The notes under the pieces: generated by a model | What the model was told of the DNA's origin: nothing | Seen by the model: the letters and a program-made list of their open reading frames with translations, nothing else | Databases searched by the model: none | In this document: in pieces, positions 55,593-64,000 of the stretch | Layout: each line of letters begins with the position of its first letter | Numbering within the stretch: the first letter of the stretch is position 1 | Position numbers and translations under genes: made by a program | Source: Caballeronia humi | GTDB lineage: Bacteria; Pseudomonadota; Gammaproteobacteria; Burkholderiales; Burkholderiaceae | DNA: 64,000 nt | Assembly (NCBI RefSeq): GCF_001544475.1 | Contig: NZ_FCNW02000001.1 | Span: 310,001 to 374,000 of the forward strand | Direction of reading: 5' to 3'

Positions 55593-56075
55593 TCAGGCCC
55601 GCACCACTGGCGCTACCGAATGCGTATGAATGAAGTCGAGCGGCACGCGCCGCCCGGCAAGATAATCGTCGACGCAACGCATGACGAGCGGCGTCCGGTG
55701 CCGCGCCGTGCAGGCGCGCAGTTCGTCGGCGGTGAGCCACATCGCGCGGACGATGCCATCATCGAGCTTGCGCCCCACTTCCTCGCCCGCCGATGTGCCA
55801 CAAAACGTGAAGCGCAGGTAAGTGACGTCACGCCCCGGCCGCGCGAAGTGCGTCATGTAGGCGCCGACTAACGCCTCCGGCACGAAGCGATGCGCGGTTT
55901 CCTCCAGCGTCTCGCGGACCACCGCTTCAGCGAGCGTCTCGCCCGCCTCCAGATGACCGGCCGGTTGGTTTATCCGAAGTCCCGCCGACGTGTGTTCCTC
56001 GATCACGAGAAAACGTCCGTCCCGCTCGACGATGGCCGCCACCGTCACATGCGGTGCCCAATGGTCTGGTTTCAT
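55593..56075 (-). CDS. nudJ: Nudix hydrolase (NudJ-like)
   Basis: The 160-aa protein has a complete Nudix box, Gly40 through the RETLEET segment ([20 protein letters not shown]; Arg54, Glu55, Glu58, Glu59). The N-terminal [20 protein letters not shown] is typical for NudJ phosphatases. NudJ cleaves nucleoside and hydroxymethylpyrimidine pyrophosphates; the exact substrate here is inferred. It is directly upstream of mnmA, as nudJ is in many proteobacteria. Confidence 0.9.
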   Translation of the reverse strand: MKPDHWAPHVTVAAIVERDGRFLVIEEHTSAGLRINQPAGHLEAGETLAEAVVRETLEETAHRFVPEALVGAYMTHFARPGRDVTYLRFTFCGTSAGEEVGRKLDDGIVRAMWLTADELRACTARHRTPLVMRCVDDYLAGRRVPLDFIHTHSVAPVVRA

Positions 56076-56314
56076 GGGTCGCTATTTTACCGTTTCGCAC
56101 ACTTTCACGCCCGTAGGTCCAAAACGGCCGCGGGCGCAAGCCTGAAAAACCCGTTGCACAAATGCGCCATTCAAGTGCCGGATCACATTTTTACAATGGC
56201 GTTCTTCGGTTACAGTTGCGGTAGCCGTTTGCCCCAGCATTTGAATTTCATAACTCAGCCTAAGTCCCGCGCTTCCTGACCGAACGCGCGCGTAGAACCA
56301 TGGAGGATTCAAAG

Positions 56315-57463
56315 ATGCACATCGGAGTGCCTGCTGAAACGCGGGCGAACGAGGCGCGCGTCGCCGCGACGCCCGAGACGGTCAAGAAACTCGTATCGCA
56401 AGGTCACCGGGTCACGGTGCAAAGCGGTGCGGGCTTGCCGGCGAGCTATATCGACGATGCTTACGCCGTTGCGGGCGCCGAGCTGGTCGATGTGAACACT
56501 GCTTTTGCCGCTGAGATCGTTCTCAAAGTCCAGTCCCCGAGCGAAGCCGAATTGCCGTTGCTGAAGTCAGGCAGCGTGCTGGCCGGCATGCTCGATCCCT
56601 TCAATACCGACAACACCGCCCGCTTGGCTGCGGCAGGCGTCACCGCGTTCGCGCTCGAAGCCGCGCCACGCACGACGCGCGCGCAAAGCCTCGACGTGCT
56701 GTCTTCGCAAGCGAACATCGCGGGCTACAAGGCGGTGCTGGTCGCGTGCAATCTGTATCAGCGATTCATGCCGATGCTGATGACCGCCGCGGGCACGGTG
56801 AAAGCCGCGCGCGTGCTAATTCTCGGCGCGGGCGTCGCGGGCTTGCAGGCGATCGCGACGGCCAAGCGCTTAGGCGCCGTGGTCGAAGCGTCCGATGTGC
56901 GGCCGGCCGTCAAGGAGCAGATCGAGTCGCTGGGTGCGAAGTTCGTCGATGTGCCCTTCGAAACCGATGAGGAACGCGAAGCGGCAGTGGGTGTCGGCGG
57001 GTACGCGCGCCCGATGCCGCCAAGCTGGCTCGCGCGGCAAGCGGCTCAGGTGCACGAGCGTGCGAAGCTCGCCGATATCGTGATCTCCACCGCGCTGATT
57101 CCGGGCCGCCCCGCGCCGACGTTGCTGTCCGTCGAAACGGTCAAGCACATGAAGCCGGGCTCCGTGATCATCGATCTCGCTGCGGGCCGTGGTCCCGAGT
57201 ACGAGGGCAAGAAGGGCGGCAATTGTCCGCTGACCGAAGTCGATCAGGCGGTGATGAAGCATGGTGTGCATATCGTCGGTTATACCAATCTCGCATCAAT
57301 GGTCGCCGCCGATGCCTCCGCGCTCTACGCACGCAACCTGCTCGACTTCCTCAAGCTGATCATCTCGAAGGAAGGCACGCTCAACATCGATCTCGCGGAC
57401 GATATCGTCGCGGCCACGCTCCAGTGCCGCGACGGACAAGTCACGCGGCCGGCATCGGCGTAA
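56315..57463 (+). CDS. pntAA: NAD(P) transhydrogenase alpha subunit, part 1 (NAD-binding domain I)
   Basis: This is the soluble NAD(H)-binding domain of the proton-translocating transhydrogenase, which makes NADPH from NADH using the proton motive force. The 382-aa protein is alanine-dehydrogenase-like: MHIGVPAETRANEARVAATP, VLILGAGVAGLQAIATAKRL, and RPAPTLLSVETVKHMKPGSV. Unlike in Escherichia coli, the alpha subunit is split. The start is ATG 56315 with GGAGG 8 nt upstream; an earlier in-frame ATG at 56300 lies in the ribosome-binding region. pntAB follows 12 bp later. Confidence 0.95.
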   Translation: MHIGVPAETRANEARVAATPETVKKLVSQGHRVTVQSGAGLPASYIDDAYAVAGAELVDVNTAFAAEIVLKVQSPSEAELPLLKSGSVLAGMLDPFNTDNTARLAAAGVTAFALEAAPRTTRAQSLDVLSSQANIAGYKAVLVACNLYQRFMPMLMTAAGTVKAARVLILGAGVAGLQAIATAKRLGAVVEASDVRPAVKEQIESLGAKFVDVPFETDEEREAAVGVGGYARPMPPSWLARQAAQVHERAKLADIVISTALIPGRPAPTLLSVETVKHMKPGSVIIDLAAGRGPEYEGKKGGNCPLTEVDQAVMKHGVHIVGYTNLASMVAADASALYARNLLDFLKLIISKEGTLNIDLADDIVAATLQCRDGQVTRPASA

Positions 57464-57475
57464 GGGGACATAGAC

Positions 57476-57808
57476 ATGGAAGTGGACATCATCAATCACA
57501 CGGTGATCAACCTGATCATCTTCGTGCTGGCGATCTACGTCGGCTATCACGTGGTGTGGAACGTCACGCCCGCGCTGCACACGCCGCTGATGGCGGTGAC
57601 GAATGCGATCTCCGCGATCGTGATCGTCGGCGCGATGCTCGCGACCGGCCTCACGGTCAGCGGCACGAGCAAGTTCTTTGGCACGTTGGCTGTCGTGCTG
57701 GCAGCCGTGAACGTGTTCGGCGGCTTTCTCGTGACGAGACGCATGCTCGAAATGTTCAAGAAGAAAGAGCCTAAGAAGCTCGCTTCGGGCAAGGAGGGCG
57801 CGCGATGA
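57476..57808 (+). CDS. pntAB: NAD(P) transhydrogenase alpha subunit, part 2 (membrane)
   Basis: The 110-aa protein has three to four membrane helices ([60 protein letters not shown]). It forms part of the proton channel of the transhydrogenase. [13 protein letters not shown] is the family motif. It overlaps pntB by 4 bp. Confidence 0.95.
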   Translation: MEVDIINHTVINLIIFVLAIYVGYHVVWNVTPALHTPLMAVTNAISAIVIVGAMLATGLTVSGTSKFFGTLAVVLAAVNVFGGFLVTRRMLEMFKKKEPKKLASGKEGAR

Positions 57809-59247
57809 GCCTCAACGTCGTCACGCTGCTTTATCTCGTCGCCTCGGTGTGTTTCATCCAGGCATTGAAGGGCTTGTCCAATCCGAAGACCGCGCGGCTC
57901 GGCAACACGTTCGGCATGACCGGCATGGCGATCGCCATCCTCACGACGCTCGCGCTGATCGTGAAGCAGGCGGCGCTGCTCGGGTCCAATCTTGGCTTCG
58001 GCCTCGGGCTCTTGTTTGCTGCGCTGATCATCGGCGGTGCGGCGGGCTCGTACATCGCGGCGAAAGTCGAGATGACGAAGATGCCCGAACTCGTCGCCGC
58101 GATGCACTCGCTGATCGGTCTCGCTGCGGTCGCGATTGCGTACGCGGTGGTTGCCGAACCGTCGGCGTTCGGGCTCGCGCCTCCCGGCTATCTGATCCCT
58201 TACGGCAATCGCGTCGAGTTGTTCATCGGCACGTTCGTCGGGGCGATCACGTTCTCCGGGTCGGTCATCGCGTTCGGCAAGCTCTCGGGCAAATACAAGT
58301 TCCGCTTGTTCAAGGGCGCGCCGGTCGTGTATCCGGGCCAGCACATGATCAACCTGCTGCTCGCGATCGCAATGCTCGGCTTCGGCATCATCTTCATGCT
58401 GACGCAATCGTGGCTGCCGTTCGTCGTGATGACGCTGATCGCGTTCGGGCTCGGCGTGCTGATCATCATCCCGATCGGCGGCGCGGATATGCCGGTGGTC
58501 GTGTCGATGCTCAACTCGTATTCGGGGTGGGCGGCGGCGGGTATCGGCTTCTCGCTGAACAATCCGATGCTGATCATCGCGGGGTCGCTCGTGGGGTCGT
58601 CGGGTGCGATTCTGTCGTACATCATGTGCAAGGCGATGAACCGGTCGTTCTTCAACGTGCTGCTCGGCGGGTTCGGTAATGAAGGCGGTGCGGCGGCTAC
58701 CGGCGGTTCGACGGAGCAACGCCCGGTCAAATCCGGTTCGGCCGATGATGCCGCGTTCATGCTCGGTAACGCGGAAAGCGTGGTGATCGTGCCGGGGTAT
58801 GGGCTGGCGGTCGCTCGCGCCCAGCACGCGCTGAAGGAGCTGACCGACAAGCTTGTCGAGAAAGGCATCGACGTGCGTTACGCGATTCACCCGGTCGCCG
58901 GACGGATGCCGGGGCATATGAACGTGCTGCTGGCGGAGGCGGAAGTGCCGTACGAACTGGTCCACGAGATGGAGGACATCAACAGCGAGTTCGGTCAGAC
59001 CGACGTGGTGCTCGTGCTCGGCGCCAACGACGTGGTGAACCCGGCGGCGAAAACCGATCCGACTTCTCCGATCGCAGGGATGCCGATTCTGGAAGCGTAC
59101 AAGGCGAGGACGATCATCGTGAACAAGCGGTCGATGGCGGCGGGTTATGCCGGTCTCGACAACGAGCTGTTCTATATGGACAAGACGATGATGGTTTTTG
59201 GCGATGCGAAGAAGGTCGTGGAGGATATGATGAAGGCAGTGGATTAA
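57805..59247 (+). CDS. pntB: NAD(P) transhydrogenase beta subunit
   Basis: The 480-aa protein combines about nine membrane helices (residues 1-260) with the NADP(H)-binding domain III at the C-terminus ([80 protein letters not shown]). All hallmark motifs are present. It is last in pntAA-pntAB-pntB and is followed by a long terminator hairpin. Confidence 0.96.
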   Translation: MSLNVVTLLYLVASVCFIQALKGLSNPKTARLGNTFGMTGMAIAILTTLALIVKQAALLGSNLGFGLGLLFAALIIGGAAGSYIAAKVEMTKMPELVAAMHSLIGLAAVAIAYAVVAEPSAFGLAPPGYLIPYGNRVELFIGTFVGAITFSGSVIAFGKLSGKYKFRLFKGAPVVYPGQHMINLLLAIAMLGFGIIFMLTQSWLPFVVMTLIAFGLGVLIIIPIGGADMPVVVSMLNSYSGWAAAGIGFSLNNPMLIIAGSLVGSSGAILSYIMCKAMNRSFFNVLLGGFGNEGGAAATGGSTEQRPVKSGSADDAAFMLGNAESVVIVPGYGLAVARAQHALKELTDKLVEKGIDVRYAIHPVAGRMPGHMNVLLAEAEVPYELVHEMEDINSEFGQTDVVLVLGANDVVNPAAKTDPTSPIAGMPILEAYKARTIIVNKRSMAAGYAGLDNELFYMDKTMMVFGDAKKVVEDMMKAVD

Positions 59248-59273
59248 CCTTCTTCCCACGCCGTCGTATTGAA

Positions 59274-59315
59274 GCCGAGGCCCCGCAAGTTTAGTTTGCG
59301 GGGCCTCGGCGTTTC
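59274..59315 (+). terminator. terminator after pntB
   Basis: GCCGAGGCCCCGCAA and TTGCGGGGCCTCGGC form a 15-bp perfect stem with a seven-base loop. It ends in a modest GTTTCTGT tail, 27 bp past the pntB stop. Confidence 0.85.
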
Positions 59316-59392
59316 TGTGTCAGGCCACGACCTCGATAATCGCCCCCGCGTACAATGTCACCTCCCAAGACATCAACGACGCACCTCCCGCC

Positions 59393-60706
59393 ATGCCCCC
59401 TGCCCTGTTCGACTGGTTTGTCCCCTGCCCGCGCGGCCTCGAAGTGCCACTCGCGGCCGAGCTTGCCGAAATCGGGCAGCGCCATCTTGGCGGCGCATCC
59501 TTCAAGGCAGGCGCGCAAGTCCCGGGCGGCGTGCATTTCAAAGGCGGCTGGACAGCCGGCATGGCGGCGAACCTGCATTCGCGCATCGCGAGCCGCGTGC
59601 TCCTGAAAATCGCCCACGGCCCGTATCGCAGCGAAAACGACATCTACGAACTCGCCTACCAGCAGCAATGGGAGCAGTGGTTCACACCGAACCAGACGAT
59701 GCGCGTCGACATCACCGCGATCAAATCGCCGCTGCGCAGCCTCGAATTCGCGACGCTGCGGGTGAAGGACGCCGTCTGCGACCGTCTGCGCGAACTGAGC
59801 GGCTCACGTCCGAGCGTCGATACGCAGCAACCCGACGTGCGCGTCTTCGCGTTCCTCACGATCAACGAATGCACGCTCTACCTCGACACCTCCGGCGACC
59901 CGCTCTTCAAGCGCGGCTGGCGGCTCGACAAGGGCGCGGCGCCCCTGCGCGAAAATCTCGCGGCCGGCATCCTGCGCCTGACCGGCTGGACGCCCGGCAC
60001 GCCGCTCTACGATCCGATGTGCGGCAGCGGTACGTTCCTCGCCGAAGCCGCGCAAGTGGCGCTGAACATCGCGCCGGGCGTCGAGCGCCGGTTCGGCTTC
60101 GAGAAGCTGAAGCAATACGACGTCAACGCGTGGCAGAAGCTGAAAGTCGCCGCCGTCGATGCCAAGCGCGCCGCGCGCACCTCGCGCGCCGATCTGCAAA
60201 TCTTCGGCAGCGACATCTCCGGCGACATGCTCGACAAGGCGCGCGCCAACCTGGACCGCGCGGGGTTGCCGGATTTGTCGCTGAAACAGGTCGACGCCCG
60301 CAACATGACGCCGCCCACCGATGCCCCCGGCATCCTGGTCGCGAACCCGCCGTATGGCGAGCGGATCGAAGTGCGAGGCCGCGGCCCGCGCGGCGAAATC
60401 CGCGACACGGGACGCGGCCGCCGTGATCGCGACGAAGACGACGAAGCCTTCACCCGCGCCCAGCCCGATCCCGCCGATACCGAGTTCTTCATCTCGTTCG
60501 GCAATGCGCTCAAGCAGCGCTTTCCCGGCTGGCGCGCTTACGTGCTCACATCCGACCGCAAGCTGCCGGGCCTCATGCGCCTGCGCGAATCGACGAAAAC
60601 GCCGCTTTTCAACGGCGCGCTCGAATGCCGCCTGTTCCGCTTCGACCTGATCGCGGGCAGCGTGCGCAATCGTCCGGCGAGCCAGGACGCGCCTCGCGAA
60701 GAATGA
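59393..60706 (+). CDS. rlmL: 23S rRNA guanine-N2 methyltransferase, RlmL N-terminal type (THUMP + MTase)
   Basis: RlmL methylates G2445 of 23S rRNA. The 437-aa protein matches only the N-terminal half of Escherichia coli RlmKL. It has a THUMP domain (about 45-160) and a Rossmann methyltransferase domain with YDPMCGSGTFLAEAAQVALN near residue 205 and the catalytic NPPYGER motif near 318. Directly after NPPYGERIEV comes a charged low-complexity insertion (RGRGPRGEIRDTGRGRRDRD, then EDDEAFTRAQPD) of about 35 residues. No RlmK half is fused, which is common outside gammaproteobacteria. Confidence 0.9.
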   Translation: MPPALFDWFVPCPRGLEVPLAAELAEIGQRHLGGASFKAGAQVPGGVHFKGGWTAGMAANLHSRIASRVLLKIAHGPYRSENDIYELAYQQQWEQWFTPNQTMRVDITAIKSPLRSLEFATLRVKDAVCDRLRELSGSRPSVDTQQPDVRVFAFLTINECTLYLDTSGDPLFKRGWRLDKGAAPLRENLAAGILRLTGWTPGTPLYDPMCGSGTFLAEAAQVALNIAPGVERRFGFEKLKQYDVNAWQKLKVAAVDAKRAARTSRADLQIFGSDISGDMLDKARANLDRAGLPDLSLKQVDARNMTPPTDAPGILVANPPYGERIEVRGRGPRGEIRDTGRGRRDRDEDDEAFTRAQPDPADTEFFISFGNALKQRFPGWRAYVLTSDRKLPGLMRLRESTKTPLFNGALECRLFRFDLIAGSVRNRPASQDAPREE

Positions 60707-60750
60707 CGCGGCGGCGCCCGCCATTTATACGCGGGCGCTACAATCTGTGG

Positions 60751-62130
60751 ATGAACTCACAGACCGAATCCGCCATCGACGTCTACCGCGCCCGCCGCGA
60801 ACGCGTGCTCGCGGCGCTCAAGCTTGCGGGCGGCGGCGTCGCCATCGTGCCGACCGCGCCGGAAGTCATGCGCAATCGCGACACCGACTATCCGTATCGC
60901 CACGACAGCTACTTCTATTACCTGACGGGCTTCGCCGAACCCGAAGCGACGCTCGTGCTCGACGCGAGCGCCGAGGAAGGCGAACCGTCGTCGATCCTCT
61001 TCTGCCGCGAGAAAAACGCCGAACGCGAGACGTGGGAAGGCATCCGCTTCGGCCCGGAAGGCACACGCGACGCGTTCGGTCTCGACGCGGCCTTCGCCAT
61101 CGATTCGATCGACGAACACATGCCGCGCCTCATCGCCGATTCGCCCGCGCTGCACTATGCGCTCGGCACATCGGCGGAACTCGACGCGAAGGTGCGCGGC
61201 TGGCTGTCCACTGTGCGCGCGCAGAGCCGCAGTGGAATCGAAGCCCCGTCGAAGGCGCAGAACCTGCTGCCGCTTCTCGACGAAATGCGTTTGGTCAAGG
61301 ACGCCCACGAGATCGCGATCATGCGCCGCGCCGGATCGATTTCGGCCGAAGCGCATCGACGCGCGATGCAGGCGTGCCGTCCCGGCCTGCATGAATACGA
61401 GCTCGAAGCGGAGTTGCTCTACACGTTCCGCCGCCACGGCGCCCAGGCGCCTGCGTACGGTTCGATCGTCGCGACGGGCGCGAACGCCTGCGTGCTGCAC
61501 TACCCGGCGGGCAACGCGATCATCCAGGAAAACGACCTGATCCTGATCGACGCCGCGTGCGAGCTCGACGGCTACGCCTCCGACATCACCCGCACCTTCC
61601 CCGCGAGCGGCCGATTCACGTCCGCGCAGCGCGAGCTGTACGACATCGTCCTGGCCGCGCAATCGGCTGCGGTCGATGCGACGCGCGCCGGGGTCAGCTT
61701 CGACGCCCCGCATCAGGCGGCATTGCGCGTGTTGTCGCAAGGGCTGCTGGATACCGGCATCGTCGATAAAACCAAATTCGCCACCGCCGAGGACGTGATC
61801 GCCCAGCGCGCCTATTCGCGTTTTTACATGCATCGGACGGGCCACTGGATCGGCATGGACGTGCACGACGCGGGCGATTACCGCGACCATGAAGGTCCGC
61901 TCGACGACCAGGGCGCGCGTCCGTGGCGCACGCTCAAGCCGGGCATGGCGCTGACGATCGAGCCTGGCCTGTACGTGCGCCCCGCCGACGACGTGCCCGA
62001 ACGCTTCTGGAACACCGGCATCCGCATCGAGGACGACGCCATCGTCACGGCCACCGGCTGCGAGCTGATCACGCGCGAAATTCCCGTCGATGCCGCCGAA
62101 ATCGAAGCGTTGATGCGCGCGTCGAGGTGA
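60751..62130 (+). CDS. pepP: Xaa-Pro aminopeptidase (PepP)
   Basis: PepP removes N-terminal residues preceding proline using two Mn ions. The 459-aa protein has the N-terminal aminopeptidase-P domain (RNRDTDYPYRHDSYFYYLTG) and pita-bread catalytic domain. Metal-ligand segments are IDAACELDGYASDITRTFP (two Asp), MHRTGHWIGMDVHDAGDY (His), LTIEPGLYVRP (Glu) and GIRIEDDAIVT (Glu). The frame is open to 60625, but the ATG at 60751 with a TACAAT box 7 bp upstream gives the usual N-terminus. The next gene starts 7 bp after the stop. Confidence 0.95.
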   Translation: MNSQTESAIDVYRARRERVLAALKLAGGGVAIVPTAPEVMRNRDTDYPYRHDSYFYYLTGFAEPEATLVLDASAEEGEPSSILFCREKNAERETWEGIRFGPEGTRDAFGLDAAFAIDSIDEHMPRLIADSPALHYALGTSAELDAKVRGWLSTVRAQSRSGIEAPSKAQNLLPLLDEMRLVKDAHEIAIMRRAGSISAEAHRRAMQACRPGLHEYELEAELLYTFRRHGAQAPAYGSIVATGANACVLHYPAGNAIIQENDLILIDAACELDGYASDITRTFPASGRFTSAQRELYDIVLAAQSAAVDATRAGVSFDAPHQAALRVLSQGLLDTGIVDKTKFATAEDVIAQRAYSRFYMHRTGHWIGMDVHDAGDYRDHEGPLDDQGARPWRTLKPGMALTIEPGLYVRPADDVPERFWNTGIRIEDDAIVTATGCELITREIPVDAAEIEALMRASR

Positions 62131-62137
62131 ATCCGTA

Positions 62138-63304
62138 ATGACCGAAGCCATTCCCTTCGACTTCGATATCGCGATCGTCGGCGCGGGGCCGGTCGGGCTC
62201 GCGCTCGCCGGCTGGCTCGCGCGGCGCAGCGCGACTTCGCGCCTGTCGGTCGCGTTGATCGACGCGCGCACGCCCGAGGCGGCATCTGCCGATCCGCGTT
62301 CGCTCGCGCTCTCGCACGGCAGCCGCGTGATGCTGGAGACGCTCGGCTTTCCCGCCGACGCCACGCCGATCCGCCGCATCCACGTCTCGCAGCGCGGGCA
62401 CTTCGGCCGCACGCTGATCGAGCACGACGAGCACGAACTGCCCGCGCTCGGCTACGTCGCGCGTTACGGGTCGCTCGTGAGCGCGCTCGCGAAGGCGGTG
62501 CGCGAGAGCGGCGTCCACTGGCTCACCGAAACGCACGCCCTCCCGCCGATGCAGGACCACGACGGCGTCACGCTGCCGGTGCAATCCGCGAGCGGCGAGC
62601 GCACGATCCGCGCGCGCGTTCTCGTAAATGCGGAAGGCGGCTTGTACGAGGATTCGCGCGAACACGCCCGCGATTACGGGCAGACGGCGATCGTCGGGAC
62701 GGTGAGCGTTGCAGCGCCGCAGCCGAACGTCGCGTGGGAGCGCTTCACGCGCGAGGGCCCGATCGCGCTCCTGCCATGCGGAGGCGCGCGTCACGCCGAT
62801 TATTCGCTCGTCTGGTGCTGCACGCCTGACGAAGCCGCGCGCCGCGCCGAGCTTCCCGACGAGGCGTTCCTCGCCGAACTCGGCGCCGCGTTCGGCGAGC
62901 GCATGGGCCGCTTCACGCAGATCAAGGGCCGCGCCACCTTTCCGCTCGGGCTGAACGCGCTGCATGCGCTCGTCGAGCGGCGCACGGTCGCGATCGGCAA
63001 CGCGGCGCAGACGCTGCATCCGGTCGCCGGGCAGGGCCTGAACCTCGGCCTGCGCGACGCCCACGCACTCTGCGACGCGCTCTCCATCGACGGCGCTACG
63101 CCGCTTGCGCTTGCGCACTTCGCGCAGCGCCGGGCGCTCGACCGGCGCCTGACGATCGGCGCGACCGATACGCTCGCGCGCGTGTTCACCATCGATTTTC
63201 CGCCGCTCGCCGCGCTGCGCGGGCTCGCGTTGACGGCGCTGGAATTCCTGCCGCCGGTGAAGACGGCGCTCGCCAGGCAGATGATGTTCGGGCAGCGGCG
63301 CTGA
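62138..63304 (+). CDS. ubiH: UbiH/UbiF/VisC family FAD-dependent hydroxylase
   Basis: This 388-aa flavoprotein monooxygenase is of the ubiquinone-hydroxylase family. The Rossmann motif is IVGAGPVGLALAGWL at residues 13-27. The DG-like segment and the C-terminal FAD motif HPVAGQGLNLGLRDAHALCD are present. The pepP-ubiH order is shared with Escherichia coli, supporting UbiH, but VisC/UbiI-type specificity cannot be excluded. The start is ATG 62138, 7 bp after pepP, so the two are probably co-transcribed. Confidence 0.88.
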   Translation: MTEAIPFDFDIAIVGAGPVGLALAGWLARRSATSRLSVALIDARTPEAASADPRSLALSHGSRVMLETLGFPADATPIRRIHVSQRGHFGRTLIEHDEHELPALGYVARYGSLVSALAKAVRESGVHWLTETHALPPMQDHDGVTLPVQSASGERTIRARVLVNAEGGLYEDSREHARDYGQTAIVGTVSVAAPQPNVAWERFTREGPIALLPCGGARHADYSLVWCCTPDEAARRAELPDEAFLAELGAAFGERMGRFTQIKGRATFPLGLNALHALVERRTVAIGNAAQTLHPVAGQGLNLGLRDAHALCDALSIDGATPLALAHFAQRRALDRRLTIGATDTLARVFTIDFPPLAALRGLALTALEFLPPVKTALARQMMFGQRR

Positions 63305-63546
63305 ACGGCAACGCCGAATCTGCGAATCATCGAAAGGCTCGGCCAGCGGGGCGCCGAGCGCTCGCCGGTGTGCACCGCCCCACGCCATCCACCCCGACTT
63401 ATCCCCCTCCCGACCCCCGACTTTCATAGAAGATTTAAAGACTTGCATGCGATTGCACTTAAATTCAGCAACGCGTTCGCGTTAAAATAGCTGTTTTCCT
63501 AACGCATTATCGTGTCCGCCGTGTCATGCGGACGCCGCCCGCCTTC

Positions 63547-64000
63547 ATGCCCAGCATCGGTTCACACGTTCTTCGCAACAATCTTTTCGTCGCGCCGATG
63601 GCGGGCGTCACCGACCGCCCGTTCCGGCAGTTGTGCAAGCGCATGGGCGCGGGATACGCAGTGTCGGAGATGGTCGCGTCGAACGCGCAGCTCTGGAAAA
63701 GCGAGAAGACGATGCGCCGCGCGAACCACGCCGGCGAAGTCGAGCCGATCTCCGTGCAGATCGCCGGCGCCGATCCGCAGATGCTGGCTGAAGCCGCGCG
63801 TCACAACGTCGCGAACGGCGCGCAGATCATCGACATCAACATGGGCTGTCCCGCGAAGAAGGTCTGCAATGTCGCGGCGGGTTCCGCGCTCTTGCAAAAC
63901 GAGGCGCTCGTCGCGCGGATCGTCGAGGCGGTGGTGCAGGCGGTCGGCGTCGGGCCGGATGCCGTGCCCGTCACGCTGAAAATCCGCACCGGCTGGAATC
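63547..64000 (+). CDS. dusB: tRNA-dihydrouridine synthase DusB (partial, runs off window)
   Basis: DusB reduces specific uridines in the tRNA D-loop with FMN and NADPH. The first 151 codons are present: MPSIGSHVLRNNLFVAPMAG, then VTDRPFRQLCKRMGAG. The catalytic cysteine lies in NMGCPAKKVCNVAAGSALLQ, and KIRTGWN is at the window edge. The start is ATG 63547; the GTG at 63512 is out of frame. A TAAAAT -10-like box lies about 60 bp upstream. In many proteobacteria fis follows dusB, beyond this window. Confidence 0.95.
   Translation, partial: MPSIGSHVLRNNLFVAPMAGVTDRPFRQLCKRMGAGYAVSEMVASNAQLWKSEKTMRRANHAGEVEPISVQIAGADPQMLAEAARHNVANGAQIIDINMGCPAKKVCNVAAGSALLQNEALVARIVEAVVQAVGVGPDAVPVTLKIRTGWN

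Overview
The window looks like chromosomal DNA of a Burkholderiaceae betaproteobacterium, most likely Paraburkholderia or Caballeronia. The evidence is the high GC content with strong GC3 bias, the protein sequences, and the gene neighbourhoods (grpE / hslR-hemH / hrcA / nadK-recN; queA-tgt-yajC-secD-secF; recG-oxyR-catalase-dps-ubiA; pntAA-pntAB-pntB). The genus is inferred from recognised sequence style; no search was run. Most of the window is conserved housekeeping DNA.

Layout. 1-6.4 kb: protein quality control, heme and DNA repair (grpE partial, hslR, hemH, hrcA, nadK, recN). 6.4-7.25 kb: an AT-richer islet with one membrane-protein ORF and the 5' stub of a VOC/glyoxalase-family gene. 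7.25-18.4 kb: glnE, a YhdP/AsmA-like giant protein, a nitrilase-family hydrolase, tldD and the DAHP synthase aroG. 18.4-21 kb: NO-detoxifying hmp with an NsrR-type operator, a divergent vapBC toxin-antitoxin pair, and a cob(I)alamin adenosyltransferase. 21.2-28.3 kb: D-lactate/glycolate oxidation (a dld-like gene plus glcD-glcE-glcF), yggS and proC. 28.3-35.4 kb (minus strand): recG, oxyR, catalase, a 52-aa ORF, dps and ubiA, an oxidative-stress block. 35.5-41.4 kb: queuosine tRNA modification (queA, tgt) and the Sec accessory complex (yajC, secD, secF). 41.5-46.7 kb: accessory-looking DNA with a large autotransporter, an MHS-type MFS transporter and two tandem nested palindromes. 46.7-53.5 kb: yceI-yceI-cytochrome b561, then pqiA-pqiA-pqiB-pqiC and a GST. 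53.5-64 kb: a TetR regulator with three matching operators, mnmA-nudix, the proton-translocating transhydrogenase, rlmL, pepP, a UbiH-type hydroxylase and the start of dusB.

The most notable item is a complete transcription attenuator in front of aroG. It has a promoter, a 21-codon leader ORF with an uninterrupted Phe/Tyr/Trp run (FYFYFFW), mutually exclusive 1:2, 2:3 and 3:4 stems built from the same CCGCCAG/CTGGCGG heptamers, and a U-tract terminator just before the gene. Other items worth following up are the truncated VOC gene beside the islet, three copies of a 16-bp TCTAY-N6-RTAGA operator around a TetR gene with no obvious target at two of them, the 88-bp-period nested palindromes, and a 19-bp exact direct repeat flanking the autotransporter.
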